From an uncultured Eubacteriales bacterium (GTDB taxonomy: Bacteria; Bacillota; Clostridia; Oscillospirales; Oscillospiraceae): a DNA stretch of 29,451 bases. The stretch lies in contig URBH01000026.1 in NCBI GenBank assembly GCA_900546075.1, positions 1 to 29,451 on the forward strand, in the 5' to 3' direction. A program made the position numbers and the translations under genes. Within the stretch, counting starts at the first letter, position 1; each line of letters begins with the position of its first letter. The notes under the pieces were generated by a model. The model ran no database searches. It had not been told where the DNA came from and saw nothing but the letters and a program-made list of their open reading frames with translations. This document shows positions 7,394-15,381 of the stretch, piece after piece.

Positions 7394-9616
7394 CTACAGG
7401 TGCAGAACCCGATCCTTGATCTCCTGGGTGCGTCCCTGGTTCCAGAACTGGGTGCCGATGTAGCCGCAGGTTCGTCTGGCCACGTTCATCTTGTTCTGGT
7501 CGGTGTTGCCGCACTGGGGGCAGACCCACACCAGCTTGCCGTCGTCCTCCTTGATCTCGATCTCGCCGTCATAGCCGCAGACCTGACAGTAGTCGGACTT
7601 GGTGTTCAGCTCGGCGTACATGATGTTGTCGTAAATGAACTGCATCACTTCCAGCACCGCGTCGATGTTATTCTGCATGTTGGGCACTTCCACGTAGCTG
7701 ATGGCGCCGCCGGGAGACAGCTGCTGGAACTCTGCCTCGAAGCGCAGCTTGGTGAACGCGTCGATTGGCTCGGTCACATGGACGTGGTAGGAGTTGGTGA
7801 TGTAGCTCTTGTCCGTAATACCGGGAACCAAACCGAAGCGCTTTTGCAGGCACTTGGCGAACTTGTAGGTGGTGGATTCCAGAGGCGTTCCGTACAGGGA
7901 ATAGTCGATGTTCTCCGCCGTCTTCCACTGAAGGCACTTGTCGTTCATCTTCTGCATCACGGACAGAGCGAAGGGCTTGGCCTCGTCGTCGGTGTGGGAC
8001 TTGCCGGTCATGTACTTGACGCACTCATAAAGTCCGGCGTAGCCCAGAGAAATGGTGGAGTAGCCGCCATAGAGCAGCTTATCGATGGGCTCGCCCTTGG
8101 GCAGCCGTGCCAGTGCGCCGTACTGCCACAGGATGGGCGCGGCATCGGACAGAGTGCCCTTGAGCCGCTCATGGCGGCACCGCAGCGCCCGGTGGCACAG
8201 CTCCAGACGGTCTTCGAAGACCTCCCAGAACTTGGTCACATCCCGGCCGGAGGACAGCGCCACGTCCACCAGATTGATGGTGACGACGCCCTGATTGAAC
8301 CGGCCGTAATACTTGGGCTTGCCCGGCTCGTAGTTTCCGGCTCTGGCCACGTTGTCCCAGCCGTTGCCGGAACGGTCGGGGGTCAGGAAGCTGCGGCAGC
8401 CCATGCAGGTGTACACGTCTCCGTGGCCGGGGGTCTCCCCCTTGGAGAGCTTGTACTCCCGCATTTTCTTCTCGCTGATATAGTCGGGAACCATCCGCTT
8501 GGCGGTACACTGGGCGGCAAGCCGGGTCAGATACCAGTAGGGCGTCCCCTCCCGGACGTTGTCCTCTTCCAGAACGTAAATGAGCTTTGGGAAGGCGGGG
8601 GTAATCCACACGCCCTTCTCGTTCTTCACGCCCTCGTAGCGCTGGCGCAGGGTCTCCTCGATGATCATGGCGAGATCCTTCTTCTCCTGCTCGTTCTTGG
8701 CCTCGTTCAGGTACATGAACACGGTGATGAAGGGCGCCTGTCCGTTGGTGGTCATCAGAGTGACGACCTGGTACTGGATGGTCTGAACGCCCCGGCGAAC
8801 CTCTTCCCGCAGCCGGTCTTCCACGACTTTGGAAATGGTTTCCTCCGCGGGAGAAACGCCGAAGACGGCCATTTCCCGTTCCACGGTCTTGCGGATCTTC
8901 TCCCGGCTGACCTGGACGAAGGGTGCGAGGTGGGTCAGGGAAATGGACTGTCCGCCGTACTGGTTGGATGCCACCTGAGCGATGATCTGGGTGGCGATGT
9001 TGCAGGCGGTGGAGAAGGAATGGGGCTTCTCGATCAGGGTGCCGGAGATGACGGTACCGTTTTGCAGCATGTCCTCCAGATTCACAAGATCACAGTTGTG
9101 CATATGCTGGGCATAGTAGTCCGCATCGTGGAAATGGATGATGCCGGCTTCGTGGGCGTCCACCACTTCCTTGGGAAGCAGAATACGGCTGGTGATGTCC
9201 TTGCTGACCTCGCCCGCCATATAGTCCCGCTGGACGGCGTTGATGGTGGGGTTCTTGTTGGCGTTCTCCTGCTTGACCTCCTCGTTGTTGCACTCGATCA
9301 GGCTGAGGATGCGGTCGTCCGTGGTATTGGACTGGCGCAGAAGGCTGCGGGTATAGCGGTAGGTAATGTACTCCTTGGCCACCTCAAAAGCGCCATGAGC
9401 CATGATGGCCTTCTCCACCAAGTCCTGAATTTCCTCCACGGACGGGCTGCGCCCCATTTCCTCGCAGGCGATCTGGACGCTCTGGGAAATTCTCTCGATT
9501 TGCAGCGGGGTCATACGCACCTTTTCGTCCACCGCTTCGTTGGCCTTGGTCACGGCCATATTGATCTTATCAATGTCAAAAACGACCTCTGCGCCGTTTC
9601 GCTTAATAATCTTCAT
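7394..9616 (-). CDS. nrdD: Anaerobic (class III) ribonucleoside-triphosphate reductase
   Basis: A 740-residue glycyl-radical enzyme that makes deoxyribonucleotides without oxygen. The first 90 or so residues form an ATP-cone (starting MKIIKRNGAEVVFDIDKI), the allosteric site. The central barrel follows, with HFHDADYYAQHMHNCDLVNL and CMGCRSFLTP. Near the C-terminus are a four-Cys zinc site (CQVCGYDGE and CPQCGN) and the radical loop RRTCGYIGTQFWNQGR, with the likely radical Gly near residue 718. No activase gene (nrdG) is nearby, so it must lie elsewhere. Regulation is visible: a tandem NrdR operator overlaps the promoter. AGGAGG lies 8 to 13 bases before the ATG. Confidence 0.97.
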   Translation of the reverse strand: MKIIKRNGAEVVFDIDKINMAVTKANEAVDEKVRMTPLQIERISQSVQIACEEMGRSPSVEEIQDLVEKAIMAHGAFEVAKEYITYRYTRSLLRQSNTTDDRILSLIECNNEEVKQENANKNPTINAVQRDYMAGEVSKDITSRILLPKEVVDAHEAGIIHFHDADYYAQHMHNCDLVNLEDMLQNGTVISGTLIEKPHSFSTACNIATQIIAQVASNQYGGQSISLTHLAPFVQVSREKIRKTVEREMAVFGVSPAEETISKVVEDRLREEVRRGVQTIQYQVVTLMTTNGQAPFITVFMYLNEAKNEQEKKDLAMIIEETLRQRYEGVKNEKGVWITPAFPKLIYVLEEDNVREGTPYWYLTRLAAQCTAKRMVPDYISEKKMREYKLSKGETPGHGDVYTCMGCRSFLTPDRSGNGWDNVARAGNYEPGKPKYYGRFNQGVVTINLVDVALSSGRDVTKFWEVFEDRLELCHRALRCRHERLKGTLSDAAPILWQYGALARLPKGEPIDKLLYGGYSTISLGYAGLYECVKYMTGKSHTDDEAKPFALSVMQKMNDKCLQWKTAENIDYSLYGTPLESTTYKFAKCLQKRFGLVPGITDKSYITNSYHVHVTEPIDAFTKLRFEAEFQQLSPGGAISYVEVPNMQNNIDAVLEVMQFIYDNIMYAELNTKSDYCQVCGYDGEIEIKEDDGKLVWVCPQCGNTDQNKMNVARRTCGYIGTQFWNQGRTQEIKDRVLHL

Positions 9617-9666
9617 GGGCTATTCCTCCTTGGAACTCCGGTTCATAATCAATTCGTGCACGGCCT

Positions 9667-9694
9667 ATTATACAAGATATTGTGGTTTTGTCAA
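9667..9694 (-). promoter_or_regulatory. Consensus sigma-A promoter of nrdD
   Basis: On the minus strand, TTGACA (9689-9694) and TATAAT (9667-9672) have a 16-base spacer. Both hexamers are perfect. One NrdR box lies in the spacer and -10 region. Confidence 0.88.
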
Positions 9695-9717
9695 GGGGAA
9701 ATCACAAAATATGGTAT
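9670..9717 (-). promoter_or_regulatory. Tandem NrdR-box operator
   Basis: Two 16-bp sites, ATACCATATTTTGTGA (9702-9717) and CCACAATATCTTGTAT (9670-9685), each match about 13 of 16 positions of the NrdR consensus ACACWATATWTWGTGT as I know it. They are separated by 16 bases, so their centres are 32 bp apart, about three helical turns. That is the known arrangement for NrdR, the ATP/dATP-sensing repressor of ribonucleotide reductase genes. Confidence 0.8.
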
Positions 9718-9819
9718 CGCCGCTTTCTACATCAAAAAGTTCCCCATTCTTCCCCCAGCCGCGGATGTCCCTCATGAATGGGAAAGTTCCGTTTTTCCTG
9801 CAAACCGCAAAAGAAGGGT

Positions 9820-9848
9820 TTGAAATATGACGCGGAATATAGTATAAT
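9820..9848 (+). promoter_or_regulatory. Sigma-A promoter of galM
   Basis: TTGAAA (9820-9825) and TATAAT (9843-9848) with a 17-base spacer, about 65 bases before the start codon. Confidence 0.8.
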
Positions 9849-9912
9849 TCAAAGAAGCGGTCTTAACATAATTCCCGCCTTTTCCCGACCAAAAATGAAA
9901 GGAGACTTTTTC

Positions 9913-10938
9913 ATGAAAAAATCTTTCGGCACTTTGCCCTCCGGCGAAGCGACCTTTCTCTACACAATATCCTGCGGCAAGCTGTCCGCCGCCGTCACGG
10001 ATTACGGCGCGACGCTGGTTTCCCTGCTGGTTCCCGACCGGGACGGCGTCACCGCCGACGTGGTGCTGGGCTATGACGACTGCAACGGCTACCGCACGGG
10101 AAACGGTGCCTGTCTCGGCGCTACCGTGGGTCGGAATGCCAACCGGCTCAAGGGCGCGTCCTTCGATCTGAACGGAAAAACCTACCATATGTCCCGGAAC
10201 GAGGGCGGCAACAACCTCCACTCCGGCCCGGACTTTTTCTTCCACCGGCTGTGGAAGCCGGTTTCCCACACGGAAAACGCCGTCACCCTGGAGCTTTCCA
10301 GCCCCAACGGCGACCAGGGCTTCCCCGGGAACGCCGTCATTCGGGTCACCTACGCCCTGACGGCGGACGGGGCGCTGCACATCCAATATAAAGCGACCTG
10401 CGACCGGGACACCGTGTTCAACTTCACCAACCACAGCTATTTCAACCTGGCGGGACACGACCGGACCGATAAGGCCATGGAGCAGCTGCTCACCATCCCG
10501 GGACGCTTCTTTAACCCCGATGATGCCGAGAACATCCCCACCGGTGAACTGCGGCCGGTTACCGGCACGCCCATGGATTTCCGCGCCCCCAAGCCAATCA
10601 GCCGGGACATCGGCGCGGACTACGAACCGCTGAAGCTTCAGGGCGGCTACGACCACAACTGGGAGGTTTTCTGCAATCCCTGCGCCACCCTGTCTGACCC
10701 GGTTTCCGGAAGGAGCATGAGCGTCTGCACCGACTGCCCGGGCATTCAGTTCTACGCGGGCAACTTCTTAAACGAGACCGGCAAGGGCGGCGTACACTAC
10801 GGCAAGCGCTCCGGCGTCGCTCTGGAAACCCAGTTCTATCCCGACAGCCTCCACCACCCCGACTGGCCACAGCCCGTCACCCGCGCGGGAGAAACCTACC
10901 GCAGCGAGACGGTATACCGCTTCTCCTGGGACGGCTGA
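9913..10938 (+). CDS. galM: Aldose 1-epimerase (mutarotase)
   Basis: A 341-residue cytoplasmic enzyme interconverting alpha and beta anomers of galactose or glucose. Family motifs visible are GATVGRNANRL near the N-terminus, the substrate-binding NNLHSGPDFFFHRLW block, FNFTNHSYFNLAG with the catalytic His, and the C-terminal ALETQFYPDSLHHPDWP with the catalytic Glu. Length is normal. I place the start at 9913 because AAAGGAG lies just upstream. It stands alone with its own promoter, not in a Leloir operon. Its TGA stop shares its final A with the first base of repeat copy B. Confidence 0.95.
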   Translation: MKKSFGTLPSGEATFLYTISCGKLSAAVTDYGATLVSLLVPDRDGVTADVVLGYDDCNGYRTGNGACLGATVGRNANRLKGASFDLNGKTYHMSRNEGGNNLHSGPDFFFHRLWKPVSHTENAVTLELSSPNGDQGFPGNAVIRVTYALTADGALHIQYKATCDRDTVFNFTNHSYFNLAGHDRTDKAMEQLLTIPGRFFNPDDAENIPTGELRPVTGTPMDFRAPKPISRDIGADYEPLKLQGGYDHNWEVFCNPCATLSDPVSGRSMSVCTDCPGIQFYAGNFLNETGKGGVHYGKRSGVALETQFYPDSLHHPDWPQPVTRAGETYRSETVYRFSWDG

Positions 10939-11106
10939 TACTAGTTTTCAATAAAACGGTTAAAAACCGTTTTATTCGGCTGCTGTTTCAGCAGCCAGCG
11001 GCGTAGCCGCAAAAAACGTAAGTCCATACATTTCTCGCCGCCACCGGCGGCCTGCGAAGGATTCGCAGGATAAAATGGTGTTAACCATTTTATCGAGAAA
11101 TAGTAT
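10938..11106 (+). repeat. Six-hairpin interspersed repeat, copy B
   Basis: A 169-bp copy, the most diverged of the four, from ATACTAG to ATAGTAT. Stems differ from the other copies in both arms, so pairing is kept: AACGG/CCGTT in the first hairpin, GGCTGCTG/CAGCAGCC in the second, GCGGC/GCCGC in the third, GCCGCC/GGCGGC in the fourth, CCTGCGAA/TTCGCAGG in the fifth and GATAAAATGGT/ACCATTTTATC in the last. It begins on the last A of the galM stop codon and may act as the galM 3' end. Confidence 0.9.
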
Positions 11107-11215
11107 GAACCGTCCGCTCCCCTGATGCTTCCGATTTATGCACTTCCTGACAGGCGGCGCATAAACTGTCCTATAAGCAATTTTCGCTTAAATCACGCCA
11201 TCAGGAGGGGTTTCC

Positions 11216-11692
11216 ATGTCTGAGCAATGTCCGGACATCCTGCGCTGCAATCCTCAGGATCTGCGTCAGGCCATGTCCATTCACACACGGAAGATAACCG
11301 ACGCCTGCCGGGATAAGGACTGCGTGGAAGACCTGCGGGTCTATCTCACCGTCAGCTCCCAGCAGACGCTGGACAGCGCCGCCAACGTGCGGGTACGCAG
11401 CGCCCAGCTTCTGCACACCTACATCGATGTGGAGCCGGTCGCCTTTGACCGGAATCACTATTGTATCGACATCACCTTCTACTACCGCATTCTGGCGGAC
11501 GCGGTGATCGGCACCTGCCGTCCCGCGACTCTGAGCGGTCTTTCGGTATTCTCCAAGCGGGCGGTGCTTTGCGGCGAGGACAGCCGCGCCCACATTTTCA
11601 CCAGCGACACCCGCATCGGAGAAGCCGACGGCTGCACCGTCTTCTCCTCCAACCGCCCCACCGCCGTGGTAGAGGCCACTGCCCTCAATTAG
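11216..11692 (+). CDS. N-terminal half of a gene interrupted by the serine-recombinase element
   Basis: The start is well supported (AGGAGGGG five bases before the ATG). The product is 158 residues: 153 belong to the host gene and the last five (ATALN) plus the stop come from the element. Visible features are a Cys-containing start (CPDILRCNPQDLRQAMSIHT), the charged block ITDACRDKDCVEDLRVYL, and a beta-rich region with VEPVAFDRNHYCIDITFYY. No signal peptide or membrane segment is seen. Joining at GTAGAGG to 25632 gives an unbroken 274-residue protein. I do not recognise a named family. A CTGACA-19-TATAAG pair (11147-11177) and a sigma-K-like CATAAACTG (11160) lie upstream; neither is convincing. 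Confidence 0.85.
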   Translation: MSEQCPDILRCNPQDLRQAMSIHTRKITDACRDKDCVEDLRVYLTVSSQQTLDSAANVRVRSAQLLHTYIDVEPVAFDRNHYCIDITFYYRILADAVIGTCRPATLSGLSVFSKRAVLCGEDSRAHIFTSDTRIGEADGCTVFSSNRPTAVVEATALN

Positions 11693-11698
11693 GCAGGC
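11669..11698 (+). other. attL: left junction of the integrated element
   Basis: Core GTAGAGG at 11669-11675, then the left att arm CAATTAGGCAGGC at 11686-11698. The arm is the exact reverse complement of the 13 bases at 25610-25622 at the other end. The predicted crossover dinucleotide, from the symmetry axis of the reconstructed attP, is the GA inside the core. Confidence 0.85.
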
Positions 11699-11726
11699 AG
11701 CAACTTCCGTACATATTCAACGTTGC

Positions 11727-11764
11727 AAAGCGGAGATACTCTCGCCAAAGAGTATCCCCGCTTT
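11727..11764 (-). terminator. Hairpin downstream of the RpiR gene
   Basis: AAAGCGGAGATACTCT pairs with AGAGTATCCCCGCTTT (one mismatch), loop CGCCAA. On the minus strand only a short TTT follows, so termination is plausible but not certain. The hairpin also separates the regulator from the att site. Confidence 0.6.
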
Positions 11765-11776
11765 CATGTTTCATTG

Positions 11777-12628
11777 TCAGGCTCTCTCCGTATCCAGCCG
11801 GTTGTGGGAGAATATCCGCACGTTCTGGCTGATATTCCGGTTGATGCAGGCCGTATACAGAATATCGATCATATTCAGCTGGGCAATTCGGGAGGACATG
11901 GCGCCGCTGCGGTACAGCTCCTCCGAAGCCATCACGTTCAGGCAGCAGGCCGCCATCCGGGAGATGGGCGACAGCTCGAAACGGGTGATGGCGATGATGG
12001 GCGTGCCCTGGGCTTTCAGATATTCCGCGCAGCGAACAATTTCCTCGGTTCGCCCAGAATAGCTGATGACAATCGCCACGTCATTTGGCTTGGAGTTCTT
12101 GGCGATGATGTACTGGGAGTGGATGTCCTCGCAGCAGGAGCAGGGCTTGTCGATCCGGATGAATTTCAGATACGCGTCCTTGGCCACCAGCTGAGAAGCG
12201 CCCAATCCAAACAGGAGAACGGAATCCGCCCGGCAGATCAGATCCACCGCCCGTTCCAGCACCTGGGGTTCCACAAGCTTGACGGTCTCCTCCAAGGAGG
12301 CGATGTTCCGGTAGGTGATCTTGTAGACAATATCCGAGGTGCTTCCGGCGGTGACCCGGGCGTTCCCCTTGGATTCCTCCTGGGTGCGCACGGCGATCTC
12401 GAACAGCAGCTGCTTCTGCATATCCCGGTAGCCCTCAAATCCCAGCTTTCTGCACAGCCGCACAATGGTGGCCGCAGAGCTGAAGGAGCGCTGGGACAGC
12501 TCCTTGACGCTGAGCTGGGGAATCTCCTCGGAATGCTCCAGAAGATACCTTAGCGCCCCCTGTTCCGCGCCGCTGGCCGTGGGCAGATACTGCTTCGCAC
12601 GAATCAGAACACTTTTCAACAAAATCAT
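11777..12628 (-). CDS. RpiR/MurR-family transcriptional regulator
   Basis: A 283-residue regulator. The N-terminal part has a helix-turn-helix of the RpiR type, with SAATIVRLCRKLGFEGYRDM at about residues 51-70. A C-terminal SIS sugar-phosphate-binding domain follows, with LLFGLGASQLVAKDAYLKF and VISYSGRTEEIVRCAEYLK. Position beside MurQ, MurK and AnmK suggests it senses MurNAc-6-phosphate, as MurR does in E. coli. I set the start at 12628 because the -10 box of its promoter lies within any longer reading frame. The ribosome-binding site is weak (GGGAG directly before the ATG). It has the same strand as the cargo but its own promoter. Confidence 0.88.
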   Translation of the reverse strand: MILLKSVLIRAKQYLPTASGAEQGALRYLLEHSEEIPQLSVKELSQRSFSSAATIVRLCRKLGFEGYRDMQKQLLFEIAVRTQEESKGNARVTAGSTSDIVYKITYRNIASLEETVKLVEPQVLERAVDLICRADSVLLFGLGASQLVAKDAYLKFIRIDKPCSCCEDIHSQYIIAKNSKPNDVAIVISYSGRTEEIVRCAEYLKAQGTPIIAITRFELSPISRMAACCLNVMASEELYRSGAMSSRIAQLNMIDILYTACINRNISQNVRIFSHNRLDTERA

Positions 12629-12654
12629 CTCCCAACCCAACTTTCTTTCATGCC

Positions 12655-12683
12655 ATTGTAGCACATTTCTCTCAAAAAGGCAA
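12655..12683 (-). promoter_or_regulatory. Promoter of the RpiR-family regulator
   Basis: On the minus strand, TTGCCT (12678-12683) and TACAAT (12655-12660) with a 17-base spacer, giving a leader of about 20 bases. Confidence 0.6.
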
Positions 12684-12806
12684 GAATCCGCCCCCGCGTC
12701 CGGCGCATCCACCGGTACGCAGGGGCAACCGGAAATCATGTACAAAAACTTCATGCACCGTCATTTGCGCTTTTTCATGGTGCAGCGTTCCCGCATGAGG
12801 TTTTAT

Positions 12807-12870
12807 GGCAGCACCGCACAATCTGGCAAAAGGCGGCTGAGGCTCGCAGACACAATTGCGCGGTGTTGCC
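12807..12870. repeat. Imperfect inverted repeat next to repeat copy C
   Basis: GGCAGCACCGCACAAT (12807-12822) is matched, inverted, by ATTGCGCGGTGTTGCC (12855-12870), with two mismatches. The right arm CGGTGTTGCC also flanks repeat copy D (26173-26182, inverted). The rest of the 12684-12806 stretch shows no gene; it holds only a short TGCACC/GGTGCA inverted pair. Confidence 0.6.
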
Positions 12871-12872
12871 TT

Positions 12873-13042
12873 ATACGAGTTTTTAATAAAACGCTGAAAA
12901 GCGTTTTATTCGGCCGCAGGATTGCGGCCAGCGGCCACTGCCGCTAAAAAACGAAGTCAATACATTTCTTACCGCCGCCCAGGCGGTCTGCCGTGAAACG
13001 GCTTTCATAAAATGATGAAATCATTTTATGAAGAAATAGTAT
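12873..13042 (+). repeat. Six-hairpin interspersed repeat, copy C (inside the element)
   Basis: A 170-bp copy from ATACGAG to AATAGTAT, nearly identical to copies A and D. The last hairpin is closed by C-G (CATAAAATGAT/ATCATTTTATG) where A and D have A-T, a compensatory change. Its right end falls on the last A of the TAA stop of the EIIC-like gene, which is read on the minus strand. Confidence 0.9.
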
Positions 13043-14181
13043 TATACATCCTTTACCCGCTCCGCGGGTACGGTGAAAAAGGTCAGCACAAAGCCCATGA
13101 TGCAGCTGATGGCAAGCCCTACGCAGTACAGCAGCATTCCCTTGGTTCCCACCGGCCCGGCACCCATCATGGGGATGCCGAGCAGGCCGGAAGCTCCCCA
13201 GCCGGAGGACGCCACGCCGCAGGCCATAATAAACGCGCCGCCAAAGCCGCCGCCGAGACAGGCCGTCACAAAGGGTCTGCCCAGGGGCAGCGTCACGCCG
13301 TAGAGCAGCGGCGTACCCACGCCCATCATGCCCGGGACGATGGTCGCCCCGATCACGTTGGCAAACCGGGCGTTTCCGGCCTTCCGGGCTTTCACCAGCA
13401 GCGCCAGCCCCGCGCCCACCTGTCCCGCACCGGCCATTGCCAGCGTGGGAAACAGCGTCACGTAGCCGTAGCTGTCCAGCTCCATGGAATACAGCGCCAC
13501 AAAGGCATACTGCATCCCCATCATCACTGCCACCAGGAACACCGCCGTACAGCCGTAGCCCGCGAGAATCCGTACCGCCGGATGCTCGCTCATGCACACC
13601 AGCCGCACGCCGCCGCACAGCACCGTAGAAATCAGGCCGGTCAGGGGCATGACCAGCAGCAGATACGGCACCAGCACCAATAGAAATGTGCAGAAGGGCG
13701 TCAGCACCATGTCCACGCTCTTGGGCATCCGTTTGTGCAGCCAGTTTTCCAGCCGCGCCAGAAGCCAGCCGCCCAGAATGGCCGCCAGCACACCGCCCCG
13801 GCCGCTGCACAGAATGGACGCGGCTGGGTCAGCGGCATTGTAAAGTCCCAGGGTCTGCGCCAGGTCGTTGACCTCGCTCAGCCCCGTGATCATGCCCAGC
13901 ATTCCGCCCAGGATGGCCGTTCCGCCGAACTGATCGCAGGCGGAATAGCCCACCCAGGCGGGCATAAAGCTCATGAAGGCGGTACTCACCAGTGACAGTA
14001 AATAATATACTGCGGCACTGACCGGGTTCTCCGCGTAACCCGGCACAAACTGGGCGATCAGTGCCGCGAAGCCGGAGCAGAGTCCCGCCGTGATAATGCC
14101 GGGAATGACCGGGTCAAAAACCTTTTCGAAAACCTCAAAATTCGGTTTTTCCCGGTTTTCAGGTCGAATTCTGTTTTCCAT
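13042..14181 (-). CDS. PTS EIIC-like permease without EIIB, with altered sugar-site motifs
   Basis: A 379-residue polytopic protein of the glucose/sucrose-superfamily EIIC domain (PTS_EIIC), as in the MurNAc permease MurP. Recognisable parts are FDPVIPGIITAGLCSGF, WVGYSACDQFGGTAILGG, LENWLHKRMPKSVDMVL and YGVTLPLGRPFVTACLGGG. No EIIB or EIIA domain is fused or adjacent. Two positions usually linked to sugar binding are changed: the family GxHH/GLHW block reads GMQY (Gln224), and GITEP reads GVGTP (Thr290). It may therefore import free sugar that AnmK and the MurK-like kinase then phosphorylate. That role is inference. It is the last gene of the cargo operon. Confidence 0.85.
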   Translation of the reverse strand: MENRIRPENREKPNFEVFEKVFDPVIPGIITAGLCSGFAALIAQFVPGYAENPVSAAVYYLLSLVSTAFMSFMPAWVGYSACDQFGGTAILGGMLGMITGLSEVNDLAQTLGLYNAADPAASILCSGRGGVLAAILGGWLLARLENWLHKRMPKSVDMVLTPFCTFLLVLVPYLLLVMPLTGLISTVLCGGVRLVCMSEHPAVRILAGYGCTAVFLVAVMMGMQYAFVALYSMELDSYGYVTLFPTLAMAGAGQVGAGLALLVKARKAGNARFANVIGATIVPGMMGVGTPLLYGVTLPLGRPFVTACLGGGFGGAFIMACGVASSGWGASGLLGIPMMGAGPVGTKGMLLYCVGLAISCIMGFVLTFFTVPAERVKDV

Positions 14182-14187
14182 AAGCTT

Positions 14188-15372
14188 TTACAGGCTGATT
14201 TTCCCCATAACCACCGGATTCCTCGCCCCCGTGACCGTTGGGACGTTGTTGCATCCGGCAAAAATCGTTTCATTGGCCATCACCGCAAAGGCCACGGCCT
14301 CCTTGGCGTTGCTGTCGTAGCCCAGATCCTCGTTGGTCAGAACCCGGCACTCCGGCAGCGCCTTGGCCACCGCCCGCACCAGGGTCTTATTCATGCTTCC
14401 GCCGCCGCCGATGATCAGCTTATCCGGCTTGCGAGGGAAATAATGCTCCACGCTGTAGCGGATGGTCTGCGCCGTGTAGTCCGTCACCGTGGCCATCAGA
14501 TCCTGCCCGGAAATGTGCTCCTGACGGGCGTAGTCCATGATCTTCTTCACGAAGTCGGGGCCGTAGTATTCCCGTCCGGTGGTCTTCGGAGGCTTCTGCG
14601 CAAGGTAGGGATCCTGCATCAGCGTTTCCAGCAGCTTCTCATGCACCTTTCCTCCGGCGGCGTAAGCGCCGCCCTCGTCGAAGGTCTTCTCCCCGCCAGT
14701 CAGCTCCGTATAAACCGCGTCCATGACCATGTTCCCCGGGCCGGTATCAAAGGCGAACACATCCTCCAGCCGGCAGGCCGGGAGCAGGCAGGTGATATTG
14801 CCGATGCCGCCGATGTTCTGCAAGGCCACGCACTCGGTCTCGCTGCGGTAAATCAAAAATTCACTGTAGGGTACCAGGGGCGCCCCCAGGCCGTCCGCCG
14901 CCACGTCCCGAACCCGGAAATCGCTCACCACCGGGCAGCCGAACCGCTGCGCCAGCACCGAGCCTTCTCCCAGCTGGAAGGTGCTGCGGAAGCTGTGTCC
15001 CAGATAGGTTTCCGGCAGCGGAATGTGCCAGAAGGTCTGGCCGTGGCTGCCGATGAGGTCGATTTGCTCCGCCCGGACGCCGGTCTGGCTGCACAGCGCC
15101 TCCACCGCCTGGACGTACAGCTCCCCCAGGAGGAAATTCATCTTGCAGAAATCCGCCGCGCAGGCACTGTTGCCGCTGGCCAGCCGCAGAATTTCCCGGC
15201 GAATTTCCCCGGTAAAGGGCTGAAACACAAAGCCCATCTGTTCGATTTTAGACGCCGTTCCATGGCCGGTGATCCGGCACAGTGCCGCATCCACGCCGTC
15301 GGCTGAGGTGCCGGACATCAGTCCCACCACGAGACGGCTGTCTTTTTCCATGCATTCTACGATCGGGTGCAT
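14188..15372 (-). CDS. anmK: Anhydro-N-acetylmuramic acid kinase
   Basis: A 394-residue ASKHA kinase. It opens the 1,6-anhydro ring of anhydroMurNAc and phosphorylates it, giving MurNAc-6-phosphate. Motifs visible are GLMSGTSADGVDAALC (phosphate loop, about residues 17-32), IGSHGQTFWH, DVAADGLGAPLVPYSE (with the catalytic Asp region), NIGGIGNIT, DTGPGN and the C-terminal GGGGSMN. Length fits the family. It starts nine bases after the MurK-like gene and has GAGGTG upstream of the ATG. Gram-positive bacteria mostly produce MurNAc with muramidases, so this enzyme suggests use of anhydro sugars made by lytic transglycosylases, perhaps from other bacteria. Confidence 0.95.
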   Translation of the reverse strand: MHPIVECMEKDSRLVVGLMSGTSADGVDAALCRITGHGTASKIEQMGFVFQPFTGEIRREILRLASGNSACAADFCKMNFLLGELYVQAVEALCSQTGVRAEQIDLIGSHGQTFWHIPLPETYLGHSFRSTFQLGEGSVLAQRFGCPVVSDFRVRDVAADGLGAPLVPYSEFLIYRSETECVALQNIGGIGNITCLLPACRLEDVFAFDTGPGNMVMDAVYTELTGGEKTFDEGGAYAAGGKVHEKLLETLMQDPYLAQKPPKTTGREYYGPDFVKKIMDYARQEHISGQDLMATVTDYTAQTIRYSVEHYFPRKPDKLIIGGGGSMNKTLVRAVAKALPECRVLTNEDLGYDSNAKEAVAFAVMANETIFAGCNNVPTVTGARNPVVMGKISL

Positions 15373-15381
15373 ATTGTCACC

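Noticed and set aside
7370..9823. 817-codon open frame on the plus strand opposite nrdD
   Set aside because: It is the antisense frame of a well-conserved nrdD with all catalytic motifs; no ribosome-binding site and no recognisable domain.
10938..13042. Repeat copies as a CRISPR or tandem array
   Set aside because: The copies are kilobases apart, about 170 bp long and in both orientations; there are no short spacers.
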